From positions 9,020,442 through 9,084,441 of the forward strand of contig NC_069102.1 of assembly GCF_947172395.1 (NCBI RefSeq): a DNA stretch of 64,000 nucleotides, read 5' to 3'. Both the position numbers and the translations under genes were made by a program. Positions 42,876 to 53,254 of this stretch are shown one piece after another (the first letter of the stretch is position 1; every line of letters starts with the position of its first letter). The stretch is from Bicyclus anynana. Lineage: Eukaryota; Arthropoda; Insecta; Lepidoptera; Nymphalidae. The notes under the pieces are model-generated. The model ran no database searches. It saw nothing but the letters and a program-made list of their open reading frames with translations, and was not told the DNA's origin.

Positions 42876-43111
42876 GCCCTCATTCGCACGGGAATTTTTT
42901 TAAAGAACGTTAAAAAAACGTTCAAATTCAACAAATGCATTCCCAAGTATATGTTCACACAGCGTTTTTAAAACACGACGCTTTTTTATCGAGCAGTGAT
43001 GCATTTTTAATTTTGGGAGTTGGAAATAGATCATGAATTTTAGAACGTTAATAAAAGCGTCAACGCTGGGTTTTAACGTATCGCTTTTTTAACGCTCGTG
43101 CGGATGAGGAC
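42876..43111. mobile_element. MITE with inverted ends and TAA flanks
   Basis: Ends 'gccctcattcgcacg' and 'cgtgcggatgaggac' are inverted copies with few mismatches. Subterminal 'gaacgttaaaaaaacg' repeats are also mirrored ('acgctttt', 'gcgttaaa' types). TAA lies immediately on both sides (42873-42875 and 43112-43114), consistent with a 3-bp target duplication as in PIF/Harbinger elements. No transposase. Confidence 0.7.
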
Positions 43112-43340
43112 TAAAAGCTCTAATACCCGCGATACATTTTTATACAACAAATACGCCTCCACTAATTGGCACCTACTCATAATGCGAAAAGGTATCGCGC
43201 CTCTTTACACGAGCCTTTCCCACCTACAAAGAGCATTTCACAAAGGAGCATCCTCTTTGGCAGTTTGAGAAAAATATGTTTCCCAGTGAATATCGATTTC
43301 AAATAACATTGCAACCTTTTCAGATAACGAGGTGACGTTT

Positions 43341-43358
43341 CCCCCCCCCCCCCCCCCC
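43341..43358. repeat. Run of 18 C
   Basis: An uninterrupted C homopolymer followed by TTTTT. Rare in an AT-rich genome; its length could be affected by sequencing error. Confidence 0.9.
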
Positions 43359-43759
43359 TTTTTCCCGGGCGCTGGTTGTTCCGCACGGTGGGAATTTATC
43401 CGAAATAAGGAGATAACGAACCTAATGGCTGGAATATACGAGCCTCGATTGGCCTCGCGTGGTGATTGTTGGGTTGCTCCTTTAGAAAGAGCATGTCCTT
43501 TGACATTCTGAGCATCATGTAATCGTTATAGACTTTTTACAATAGCGTTTTCCTGTGCAATAACTGTTTGCTTTCGGCTCGAGTGCATTATAATGACTAT
43601 AAGTAGTGCATATTGGTAGTGCTAGAACTTTTTGTAACAAAGCACTGGGGAAATACTACAGCCATATTTATTTCTGTCGCCAAAAACCATCAATGCTTGA
43701 CTAATGAGTATGGTTGCTCGTGATTAACTGTTATGTAAGGCGCAACACCTACGTTTCGA

Positions 43760-44033
43760 GTTGACGGATACAAAGCGCCATTGTATAACGCGTTCCTCGG
43801 AATGTAAAATGTTGTTCTGTACGCTGTGGTTTCAGTAAATATTTATTGACGGTATTCTACAGATAGTACGTTTCTTCGACATCTTTTTAGAACGTTTGCG
43901 TTGACGGTTACAAAACACCATTGTAGAACGCGATCCTTAAAATAGAAAATGTTGTTCTGTACGCTGTGGTTTCAGTAGATATTTATTGACTGCATTCTAA
44001 ATTTATAACGTTTCTTCGACTTCTTCTTTGTAG
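43760..44033 (+). repeat. Tandem duplication, unit about 140 bp, two copies
   Basis: Units start at 43760 and 43900 ('gttgacgg(a/t)tacaaa'). They share the exact block 'aaaatgttgttctgtacgct' and end 'acgtttcttcgac'. They are 85-90% similar by eye. They lie about 360 bp upstream of the membralin exon, in its upstream intron. Confidence 0.75.
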
Positions 44034-44396
44034 TACGGTCCGTGCGGTCCGTTTTCTGGGATAAACTCACCCACTTTGCCCGATCTTTGGCATTCGACTT
44101 TTGATTATGTTGACTCTTCTGTCGGTGTTTACAATGTCAAGCCATTGATTCTTGGAACGGCCTCGGGGTTTAGATATGACTGTTGAGGCTTCCTCCAATG
44201 TCACGGACGCTGCGAATATGATCGTCACGTTGTCGGTCACAGCGTGTGACGTTCATGTACACCGTAGCATTATCATCTCAGTGACTCGGAATTCCTGCAC
44301 TTGCCTCATCAAAGCTGGTCAAGTCTTGCACGCTTATGTATGTTTTTAATATTAATATGATATTATTTATGTTTTTTTTTTCTTTTTTGTCAACAG

Positions 44397-44496
44397 GTTC
44401 TTCTACCTTTACCACTTCTCGTTCTACGCCTACCACTACCGCTTCAACGGCCAGTACAGCAGCCTCGCGCTCGTCACTTCTTGGCTCTTCATACAG
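44397..44496 (+). CDS. Membralin (TMEM259 family), penultimate coding exon
   Basis: A 100-nt internal exon between an acceptor (poly-T then CAACAG) and a donor (CAG|GTTAGT). Its first base completes a codon from the upstream exon. The frame then reads FFYLYHFSFYAYHYRFNGQY and on to SWLFIQ, the signature membrane segment of membralin, conserved between insects and vertebrates. Membralin is a multi-pass ER membrane protein; the human protein works with TMUB1 and RNF185 in ER-associated degradation of membrane proteins (established knowledge). The exon joins in phase 0 to 52517. Upstream exons (luminal domain and earlier membrane segments) were not found in this window. Confidence 0.9.
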
Positions 44497-45019
44497 GTTA
44501 GTATCATAACGGTATTTTGCTTGAACAAAAGTGGGCCTTGATGGTTCTGTATAACTTCTGATCAGGGGGTATTGGAGTATGGGGGTTGGAGTTGGATCAG
44601 AAATTATCAGTATCAGGCCAGAGTTGAGAGGTCGTTGGTCTTAGGTACATTTCTTTGCTTAGGTGAGCAAGTTAAATCATTGTCTCGTTCATTGCCTAAT
44701 ATCTACTCGTAATAGTGATTGTTAATAATTAACAATAGGTCATCATTATGAAACATAACTATTGTTGAGTTTTTAGTGTTTTTTTTTTTTTGCGATTTTT
44801 CTTTAACATCTCGTAAATTGTCTAATTTATTCAATTTAAAATCATACCGTTACTTTTACTTGGTTGCTAAACATTTCAAAAATTTACTGTAATTCCGAAT
44901 TAGGATCAATCAATCAATCAATCAATCGATCAATGATCAAAAAAAAAACAGCGCGTTACTATTTTTGCTAAAAACGAGTAGCTATTTAATTTACAGAAAT
45001 ATAGTTACGATACCTTTGT

Positions 45020-45320
45020 TCATCATCATTATCAACCCATATTCGGCTCAGTGCTGAGCTCGAGTCTCCTCTCTGAATGAGAGGGGTTAGTCCACCACTC
45101 TGGCCCCATGTGGATTGGCAGACTGCACACACGCAGAGAATCAAGAAAATTCTCTGGTATGCAGGTTTCCTCACGATGTTTTCCTTCACCGTTTGAGACA
45201 CGTGATATTTAATTTCTTAAAATGCACACAACTGAACAGTTGGAGGTGCATGCCGCGGACCGGATTCGAACCCACATCCTACAGAATCGGAGGCAGAGGT
45301 CATATCCACTGGGCTATCAG
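45020..45320 (-). repeat. tRNA-derived SINE, family 1, full-length copy
   Basis: Well-preserved reverse-strand copy in the membralin intron, antisense to the gene. B box intact; A-box edge near 45318. Confidence 0.88.
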
Positions 45321-45719
45321 AAACTGAAATTATTATGCTATTTGTTTTCAAATATTTGGTTCAGAGAATTTAGTCCACAATATGTTGCAAAGTAAAGTAA
45401 TTTTCGCGCAGCTTTTGCAATCGTCTTATTAAGCGATTTAAACTAACTTAAACATATGACTTAAATCTGTAGTTATTGCACTGCGCTCCAGAGTTGCGAT
45501 GTCATATTTATTCAGGCCAGTTTTATGAAGGCCGCGCCCCGAGCCACGTCCAGTCTAACTGTTTGTACAACACGATATTAGCTCTTCACCGCAACATTAT
45601 GTGTATTAATACTATATTTAATATATATATAATACTTGTTCGTTAGATAAACAATATGCACCGAGTATGACTGAAAGGAGTTGATTAAATACAGGATATA
45701 GTAATATTTTATGTTTATA

Positions 45720-45890
45720 ATCTTAATATATAAATGCGAAAACTCATCATGAAATCTCGAGAACCACTTGGTTTTACAAAGATGAAATTTGGCAGGGAGG
45801 TAGACTTAGTAGACGTCCGCTAAGAACGGATTTTGCAAGAGAGCCGTATTAAGGACGCCTAAGGGCGGACGACCGCTAGTATTATTATAA
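45720..45890 (+). repeat. Dispersed repeat 'gatgaaatttggcag', copy 1
   Basis: Shares 'aaatgcgaaaactcatca', 'gatgaaatttggcagggagg', 'acgtccgctaagaacggatttt' type and 'taagggcggacg' blocks with 57780-57942. Non-coding; probably a non-LTR 3' family. Confidence 0.6.
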
Positions 45891-45914
45891 TATAATGAAG
45901 GTAACTTTATCATG

Positions 45915-46045
45915 GAAGGTGATCGGATCAGAAATATGTAATCCGCAGAAGACCTATGTCACCGACATATTTCAGCAAGTTGAAGCGCAAAGTTGAAGTG
46001 GCGTTGGGCAGGGTACATAGTTCGAAAACCCGATGTACCAATTAG
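45915..46045 (+). pseudogene. Tiny RTE reverse transcriptase fragment
   Basis: Conceptual pieces GDRIRNM and, after a stop and shift, AKLKWRWAGYIVRKPDVPI match the RTE C-terminal 'DRIRN ... KLKWxWAGH' region also seen at 36157. Dead fragment. Confidence 0.6.
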
Positions 46046-47692
46046 AAACAACCCACATCAAGGTTAGAACTCTGGGTCACCGATTCAAAATCTAGAGTAC
46101 CAGTATGGATGTAGTTTTTCAGAACGAAAGTACTGACAAACCCTAATACTGACAAAAATAAAAGGGAAATGTCAGTTTGTGAGCCAAACACAAATAGAAT
46201 AGTGCTGACAGCGTAACAAAGACGCGGGTCATGGGGTCGAGGCGGGCCGTGGGGATCATAAGTTGAGACTGCGCACACAAGTAGCAAATTTTGTAGCGGT
46301 GTGTTATAAAAGTTGTGGTTTTTGTAAAATGTCCAGTTTTATTAGATTGTATGTCTCGAGGAACTATACGTGACTACTTATGTAGAGATTCGTATTGTTT
46401 AGAGCGGTCTTTGAAAAGTTTGAAATTCGATAATCATTACAAGTCTATTTACTTATATTGGCCTAGTGTAAATCAGGCCTCTTTCCTTTGGAGTTTTGAC
46501 CCTACTTCTTACGGCTTGGGGGCTTATGGTGGTAACTTAATTTTGTAAACTCTCTATCAAATGCCAATAAAAGAGACAGCATAACTTGCTCTCGGGGTAT
46601 TCCCTTCTTTACACCAGATGAATACTTAAAAATTCTTGGAAAAGAAAAAAGACTGTTGACAGTTAAGATGTCAATGAAACACTTCACATCACCTCAAATT
46701 AAATCAGGACGTAATCTGAATAGTTTAACTAGTTTCTCCATTTAACATAAAACTGCCAGGCATTGCAGTAATCTGTATCCTTACTAGGTAGTCGTGGATG
46801 TCCCTTGGACTCGGACGAATAATTTTGGCTATTCCTTCCTAATTTGTACTGTGTAGTTATGGAATGGAACAATCCTTCCAGCTTCTGTTTTCCCCACCAC
46901 CTACAACGTGGGTATTAAATACAAGAGTGACCAAAGGCATGATGACTACAGCCAAGCGCAGGCTGTACACATTATAACAAAAATACGCAGATTTTCTATT
47001 TCGTAACTTATCTATATTTTTGTGACGTTTTTGTGACCTAGCCACTTAGCAAATTTCCGTGAATTTCGGTTGAACTGTGCCATTTCACCTCTCATCCTTG
47101 TGGTTATTATTTTTAAACTAAAGCAGAAAGCCTCTTAGCGAAAGAGGCGCGGGCCCCGAGCATTTGTCAACAAATCACGTCCCCATACGTTATTATGACT
47201 TGCCACTCTTCGCGCGTCACCTTACGAAACTCAACGCGAGTGGAGATTAGGGGCGATATTCGTCGTATAAATTATTTATTGGTTGACGTTTTTTTTTTAT
47301 AATTATTTATGAGGGAAACATCATTTCGCCATTTCACTGTCTGTTGGAATGCTCGTCGGTGCCTATTATTTTTTTTTTTTTATTTTGAAAGTAAATCGAA
47401 GGTATAGGAATCAATGAAAATATTCTGATTTTGATTAATGTCTTGGTCTCCACAGTAAGGCTTTTTGGAATCGTCATAGCTTGAATTTTATGTCTATTGG
47501 CAACTTTACCTATCCTTAACCTTACAATAATAATAAGGTTGAGTCTATCCATGGAGACCTAGGTTCCCAGCATGTTGGGCTGTTGTTGTTGGTTTGTTGA
47601 AGGGGAACAGAAGAAAAATGGCCGTGTTTAAAATATACTATCATTAACTTCTCATAGTGATCGTTAAGTAGTTAAACATTATTATCATCACC

Positions 47693-47781
47693 CTTATGGC
47701 AGGCGTGTACTGATCAGCATCGTACGTATCGGATGCATCACATCATACGCACGATGCGGATCAGTGGACGCCTGCCATAAG
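47693..47781. repeat. 89-bp near-perfect palindrome
   Basis: The whole block is close to its own reverse complement. 'cttatggcaggcgtgtactg' at the left pairs with 'cagtggacgcctgccataag' at the right, and the inner 'gatgc', 'cgta' segments also mirror. It is followed at once by an RTE 3'-end-like sequence (47782-47900: 'cccgtcaactcgcattgcag'). Confidence 0.75.
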
Positions 47782-47900
47782 CCCGTCAACTCGCATTGCA
47801 GCAGCGTGTTAGATCTACGAGAAAGTTCCTTATCCCCTCACCTATTGAGAGAAAGGCCTGGCTCTAAAATGCCCCTAAATAAAATAAGCCGATAATGATG
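47782..47900 (+). repeat. RTE 3'-end remnant
   Basis: 'gtcaactcgcattgcagcag...gagaaaggcctggctct...taagccgataatgatg' parallels 36650-36745, the tail of the RTE pseudogene. Confidence 0.5.
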
Positions 47901-48296
47901 TTAAAGTCAGCTTATATTATCTCAAATAATCCAAGAAACTTGTATAACATATCGACGACAATTACACGCCCCATACAAACTATTCAGCCGTCATTTCAAC
48001 GTCGTTATAAGCCGGAAGTAGGCAGGAAGTATCATCCAATGAAACAATACTTGTGTTGTGTAAGAACGAGGAGGCAAGCGGCCCGCCGCCGGAAGTAGTC
48101 GGGGGGTCGATTTCCGGCGCGCGGATGCTAACAACACGCCACGGACCCGACCGTGTGACAGATATTATATTGTCCGTTTACAAATGAACAAATATATTGG
48201 GCCTGTCATGGTCAGACCTTATGGTTTTACTCGTATAAAAGTTGTTAAGTAGTTTATTAGGCCATGCTCCTATTATAGGTAAGTATGGTAGGCAAC

Positions 48297-48462
48297 TGAT
48301 TTTTTTATTCTTTACAAGTTAGCCCTTGACTACAACCTCACCTGATGGTAAGTGATGCAATCTTAGATGGACGCGGATTAACTTGTTAGGAGTAGTATGA
48401 AAATCCACACCCCTTTCGGTCTCTACACGACATTGTACCGGAACGTTAAATCGCTTGGCGGC
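48297..48462 (-). repeat. tRNA-derived SINE, family 2, head-truncated
   Basis: Reverse-strand 3' half with 'caacctcacctgatggtaag' and 'cacccctttcggtctctaca'. It ends at 'taaatcgcttgg' where foldback-type sequence ('caactatggagttta') begins; the tRNA-like head is missing. Confidence 0.75.
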
Positions 48463-48734
48463 AACTATGGAGTTTAGACTATGATGGCTTTGGAAGGCAA
48501 CATGTTTCAATGCTCTAGTGGGCCTAACATGCGACATATCTCGCCTCGATAAGAGAAATAGACGAAGATCAACCAATGGCGGCCGAGTCGTGTCCGTCCC
48601 ATCACTTTCATCACAACGTTTTTCAACGGTTTTCCCGACTGCGCCGTTTATTGATTGACATTTGGTTATTTCTCTTTACTAATACCTCGTTAGTCGCCTA
48701 GTCCTCAAACAACGAATTATAAGGAGGAGGAGGA

Positions 48735-48900
48735 GTCGTAATATTTTTCTCAGTATAATATGAGAAATTATGACCTCAGCTGCTACTCACTTAGTTGCAT
48801 GGAAACTATTCGAAAAACACCGTTCAAAAAATCAAACTTTACGGATCTCTAGCGAAGGATTGCCACGAAACTGAGAGTATTGCGACTGGGCATATAATCT
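48735..48900. repeat. Foldback-element arm fragment
   Basis: 'tttctcagtataatatgagaaattat' and 'tctctagcgaagg' match the inner arm and centre of the 8818-9290 foldback. With 48245-48300 it may represent another broken copy split by the SINE. Confidence 0.45.
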
Positions 48901-49729
48901 TCCCTCAGAATACACAAAACACCAGAAGCAGCGTTCAGTCGTCATTTTAAGGCACGCATTGTGTTCAAAAATAGTACCTACCTGTATAGCACGTAACACA
49001 ACACAAACACAGAGTGACAAACCGCTTGCTAGTGAAATTGCACCAAAAAAGAGTATTTTCAATGCCTTCATTCCTATGCGCGATCACACCTGGAGTTTTC
49101 TGTATTCTGAGAATTTTCCATTATATCCCATTGTTTTCGCTATGAAATTCACATGATATCCCGTAGTTTTTGCAATGAGAGAGATTTGAAATGAACATGA
49201 AATAACAAATAGTATTTACGAGATAATTACATCCCGTGTCTAATGATATCCTGTTGTTGTCAGCTTTCAATATTACGAATACGAGTAGCTGCATTGTCCA
49301 CGTGTACGGATTCAGCGGCGCGGACTGCCCGGATACGATATAGCTATCATGTTAAATGTACTTGTTATTTCATTAAAACCCCGTGATATTTGTTGCATTG
49401 AAGGCAGTTACTTCGCCATATTTATTTATTAAGAGGTTTGCTAAAGTTGCATGGGAAAATATCTTCTATCTATACCTATACTAAAAAAATGTAGACTCAT
49501 TCTCTGATTCACATATATTTGAATGAATATCATAAAACCGTGCTCGTAACAGGCACTTAAGAAACGTCAAATATGACTATTTATAAAGGCTCCGGTTTGG
49601 GGGTAGACTTTTTTTTCTGTCGTTATTTCCTTTTCACATTGCACTGCACCTTAAAATACATTAACACTACAACCAAATCAAAACCCGTCTTCAAAAAACG
49701 GAATCAGTAATTTTGACTAAGACGAAAGT

Positions 49730-49748
49730 TTGTGTGTGTGTGTGTGTG
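49730..49748. repeat. (GT)n microsatellite
   Basis: Nine or so GT units in the membralin intron. Confidence 0.9.
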
Positions 49749-50097
49749 TTTGTTTACGTCTCAACTACTGAATTGATTTGGCTACTTTTGGTTCAGAAAA
49801 GTCGAAGTTCCCGCGGGATTTACAAAAAATTTACCAGTCGCGAGGGTTGAAATTTTGTAATAGGTAACCCGATCATGTGCTTTTAGTTGCGCGCACGCGT
49901 TTCTTGTACAGATTGTAGAAATGCTGTGGTAATACGATTTGACTATTTCAAGCGTATAAAATAAATAACTATAATGAATATGTACGAGTATATATGGATT
50001 TTTAAAAGGTAAGCCGCTAAGAATACATCGCCCCTGCTGTACCACTAGTTTATGTGAAGTTCGCACAAAATCGGTCGGGTTTTGTAACAAATGAATT

Positions 50098-50175
50098 ACG
50101 GGTAGGAATAGAGTAGTGTAGGGTAGGGATAGCTAAGAAGTGCACATAAGTCAAAGCGAAGCTTGACCGAGTCCG
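50098..50175 (+). repeat. TAGGG-rich block, short copy
   Basis: 'gtagtgtagggtagggatag' followed by 'aagaagtgcacataagtcaa' and 'gcgaagcttgaccgagtccg'. Third forward copy of the family. Confidence 0.6.
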
Positions 50176-50516
50176 TATCTATATAAAAAATAATTATTAT
50201 TTACGAGGTGCCTATTGCCGTGTTCGAGGAGAAAATAATTTGAGACATCTCGCGATACTCGTGAAGGGGAACGAGCGCTCAGTCAGATTACAGGGCGGGG
50301 GTACAAACAGGAAGGCTCCGCGGAATGCAAAGTGGGGCTTATCTTATAATCATCGAGTGTAGCACCTTATTAATAAAAATCATATTTCACGAACTCGCGC
50401 CCGGTAACTACGTGATGTGCGTGAAATCTGGCCGCCATGTTGCTTTTTAAACTAGAGTTTGGTCGCTGACTTGCCTTTAGTTTGATTTTTTTTTTAACTA
50501 ATATGAGACATCTCTT

Positions 50517-50830
50517 TTTGACGGTGATATGCGCAGTGGACTTACAAGACGAAGGTTCTGGATTCAATCCCCGGCTGGGCCGATTGAGGTTTTCTTATTT
50601 GGTCCAGGTCTGGCTGGTAGGCTTCGGCCGTGGCTAGTTACCACCCTACCGGCAAAGACGTACCGAGCGATTTAGCGTTCCGGTACGATGTTGTGTAGAA
50701 ATCGAAAGGGGTGTGGATTTTCATCCTTATTCTAACAAGTTAGCCCGCCTCCATTTTAGATTGCATCATCACTAACGAGTACCATCAGGTGAGATTGTAG
50801 TCAAGGACTAACTTGTTAAGAATAAAAAAA
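50517..50830 (+). repeat. tRNA-derived SINE, family 2, full-length copy
   Basis: Head 'tgatatgcgcagtggactta' with degenerate B box 'ggattcaatcc'; body 'ggcaaagacgtacc'; 3' end 'accatcaggtgagattgtag', then A-run 'aagaataaaaaaaaaa'. Sense to membralin. Confidence 0.85.
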
Positions 50831-51764
50831 AAATCTAATTTTAACTGCCCACTTCAGAACCAGGCCACCCTCTTTATAGGAGACGGGATATGGTCCTAAA
50901 ACCCACCACGCTGCTCCATTGCGGGTTGGCAGGCTTAGGGTGATAATCATTACATTTGATTACTATCAGATGTTAATTATAATAACCTACGGTTTAATAA
51001 CACAGAATTTTAACTGAAAATTTCATAGAAGAGAAACTCATTATGATTACCTTCTTACTTGACTTGACCTGAACATGTCTCAGATAAGACATTTTTTGTC
51101 AAGCCTATTTTTTTACTAAGTAGTAAAGGTACACTTAATTTTCTATTTTGGCTTTACTAGTTATGGTGTAATAAATAAAACACACACATACAATAAACCG
51201 GTAAAAACAATACGTTCATGTACCCCATGAAATGTAATAACTTATAATCTGTACATGGACATTTGTACTGCTGACGTTACGAAAATGTGTTACGATTATA
51301 CCTACGACTCAGGCATCTAATTCACAAGGCCATAACAAATGGTTCAGCCAACTCGGTGAAAGTCCTAAGTAAACAGGGATCAGCGAAGGAAACGCAGTAA
51401 AGTGGAGTAATCTTGCAGATCTCTTGCTAATCATAGTTTACACTTAGCTACACAAACCGGGCGCGAGCGGCTGGGCGCCCTTTCATACTGACATCATAAA
51501 ATTTGGTCCACTTTTGCCTTTTTAAGAGATTTGATGCGTTCAAAGTTGCGTTTTATATTCATTTTGGACATCATCACGACGGACCACTTTCGATGATAGT
51601 TTACTTATGTTCCATGTCTAAAAGCAGTCTCCAAAAGGCTGTCAAAACTTAGCATAGACCACTATTACTAACTATTAAAAAGTATTTCGTACACATATAA
51701 ATCTGTATACATTTCTTAAATAAGACAATTCTTAATTAGTTTGTCCACTAGCTTTAATTTTCAA

Positions 51765-51860
51765 AATCAAAATACATTTATTTCAAGTAGGCTTACCGGT
51801 TCGGAAGGCAGGTTCTCTTGAGAAGAGTCGGAAGGAAACTCAACAGATGCTCTTTTAAAA
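51765..51860 (+). repeat. Decayed LINE 3' fragment
   Basis: 'tttatttcaagtaggcttac', 'ggttcggaaggcaggttctc', 'gaagagtcggaaggaaactc'. Related to 7600-7770. Confidence 0.5.
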
Positions 51861-52516
51861 AATCATTTTGATGAAAATCTATCCCTTTCAGCAGTCTCCA
51901 AGTCTGCTAAAGGTCAGCATAGAAAATAAACAACTGTTGAAATTTCATTTTTACTATTGAATATTTTGATCTTATTCTAAATATTTTTATCGATGATGAT
52001 TTAGGACTCGTGTATTTAACTGATTCAAAAAATTGATAATATAACTCGTTTAATATACGTACATTTCAAACAGGGTTGAGGTAAATCTCAAAACGATTTT
52101 AATGGATGTATAAAAGGGCACATCTCTCCATTAAATACCGTTCAAACGTTTGATCCCTTTTTATATTTGCCGTGGCGATGATCGTCGGACAGATTCGGGA
52201 GCTTGTGTTAATTAAGGCCGTACAACATACCGTTTTCATCTCTGTATGTATTTGAACTCCATTTTGTAATGATAGCTTGGTCTATTAGATTATTAATTTC
52301 AAAACATTTTGCGTCGATAATTCTTTTTACTTACAGGTATTATGATAGTTATGTCCACATATACAAGTGCTATATATAACTTTCGTCAATGATAGAGCAT
52401 CACAGAGTATTTCACTATCTACAATGCGATATCGTGCGCTCGCAAAACGAGGCATAAATGTACCTGTAATTTCATCGACTTTACCTACTTAATTAATATG
52501 TTTTTCTTTGTTGCAG

Positions 52517-53254
52517 CATTCAATGTTGTACTTCTTCCATCACTACGAGCTGCCGGTGATACTACAGCAGGCGCAACTGCAACAGCTTCTGTTACGAACT
52601 CATCACGGCATGGGTGGGATGATGGGATTGGCCGGTATCGCTGCTTTAGCAAGTGGCGCCGCTTACCACGACGCCCCCGGCACAGGTACGCAAGCTACGC
52701 CGCCAACTACTCAGTCCACGACGCAGACCGTCCAGAACACGGTACAGTCCACTGTAACACAGACGTCACCCTCTGTGTCAACTGCCCAAACAAACACTAC
52801 CCACACAGGTGATGTTGTATCGTCTCGAGTAACGACTACACAGACCACAGCTACCGGTACCAATACTACCACAGCCAACGAATCAGAAGACAGAGCTGTC
52901 ACCACCCCCATCAATGATCCGATCATAAGTGCTGATAAAACAAACGCAGTAGCACCAACCGTTGAAAAGGCAATCAATATACAGGAAATCAAAAGAAAGC
53001 AATCCGATGATGACATCAAGATGATTCGAAGTAGCAATTCAGCTATGATCAATCTTAACAATGAGACTAAGAACTTGCCAGGTGAAGCAAGTAATGATAA
53101 TACGACAAACTCTAACGTTGATAAAGTTGAGAGTCTAACTTTAGATCGTAGACGAGTAGAGGGCGAGGAGAATGAAGATGGCCCTCCTACAACACCGTCA
53201 ACTGCGGTGCAACGAGCTCCTATAGCGACTCCAGAGGCTGATGATTTAGACTAG
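52517..53254 (+). CDS. Membralin (TMEM259 family), terminal coding exon
   Basis: Acceptor TTGCAG at 52511-52516, then 245 codons and a TAG stop. It starts HSMLYFFHHYELPVILQQ, the most conserved C-terminal stretch of membralin, and continues exactly from the 44397-44496 exon in phase 0. After a Gly/Met/Ala-rich patch (HHGMGGMMGLAGIAALASGA) the last 190 or so residues are a Thr/Ser/Asn-rich, low-complexity and probably disordered cytosolic tail ending in acidic residues (EADDLD). Such tails vary widely between species. No premature stop; looks functional. Confidence 0.92.
   Translation, partial: HSMLYFFHHYELPVILQQAQLQQLLLRTHHGMGGMMGLAGIAALASGAAYHDAPGTGTQATPPTTQSTTQTVQNTVQSTVTQTSPSVSTAQTNTTHTGDVVSSRVTTTQTTATGTNTTTANESEDRAVTTPINDPIISADKTNAVAPTVEKAINIQEIKRKQSDDDIKMIRSSNSAMINLNNETKNLPGEASNDNTTNSNVDKVESLTLDRRRVEGEENEDGPPTTPSTAVQRAPIATPEADDLD

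Larger units (their letters stand above)
44497..52516 (+). other. Membralin intron, 8,020 bp, repeat-filled
   Basis: GT (44497) to AG (52516) intron. It contains SINE copies at 45020, 48300 and 50517, RTE-like remnants at 45720-46060 and 47782, a palindrome at 47693, foldback pieces and a TAGGG block. Stretches 46061-47690, 48905-50095 and 50960-51760 hold no nameable feature. Confidence 0.85.

Noticed and set aside
44903..44940. CRISPR-like short repeats (caat)n
   Set aside because: Simple microsatellite in a eukaryotic intron; no spacers.
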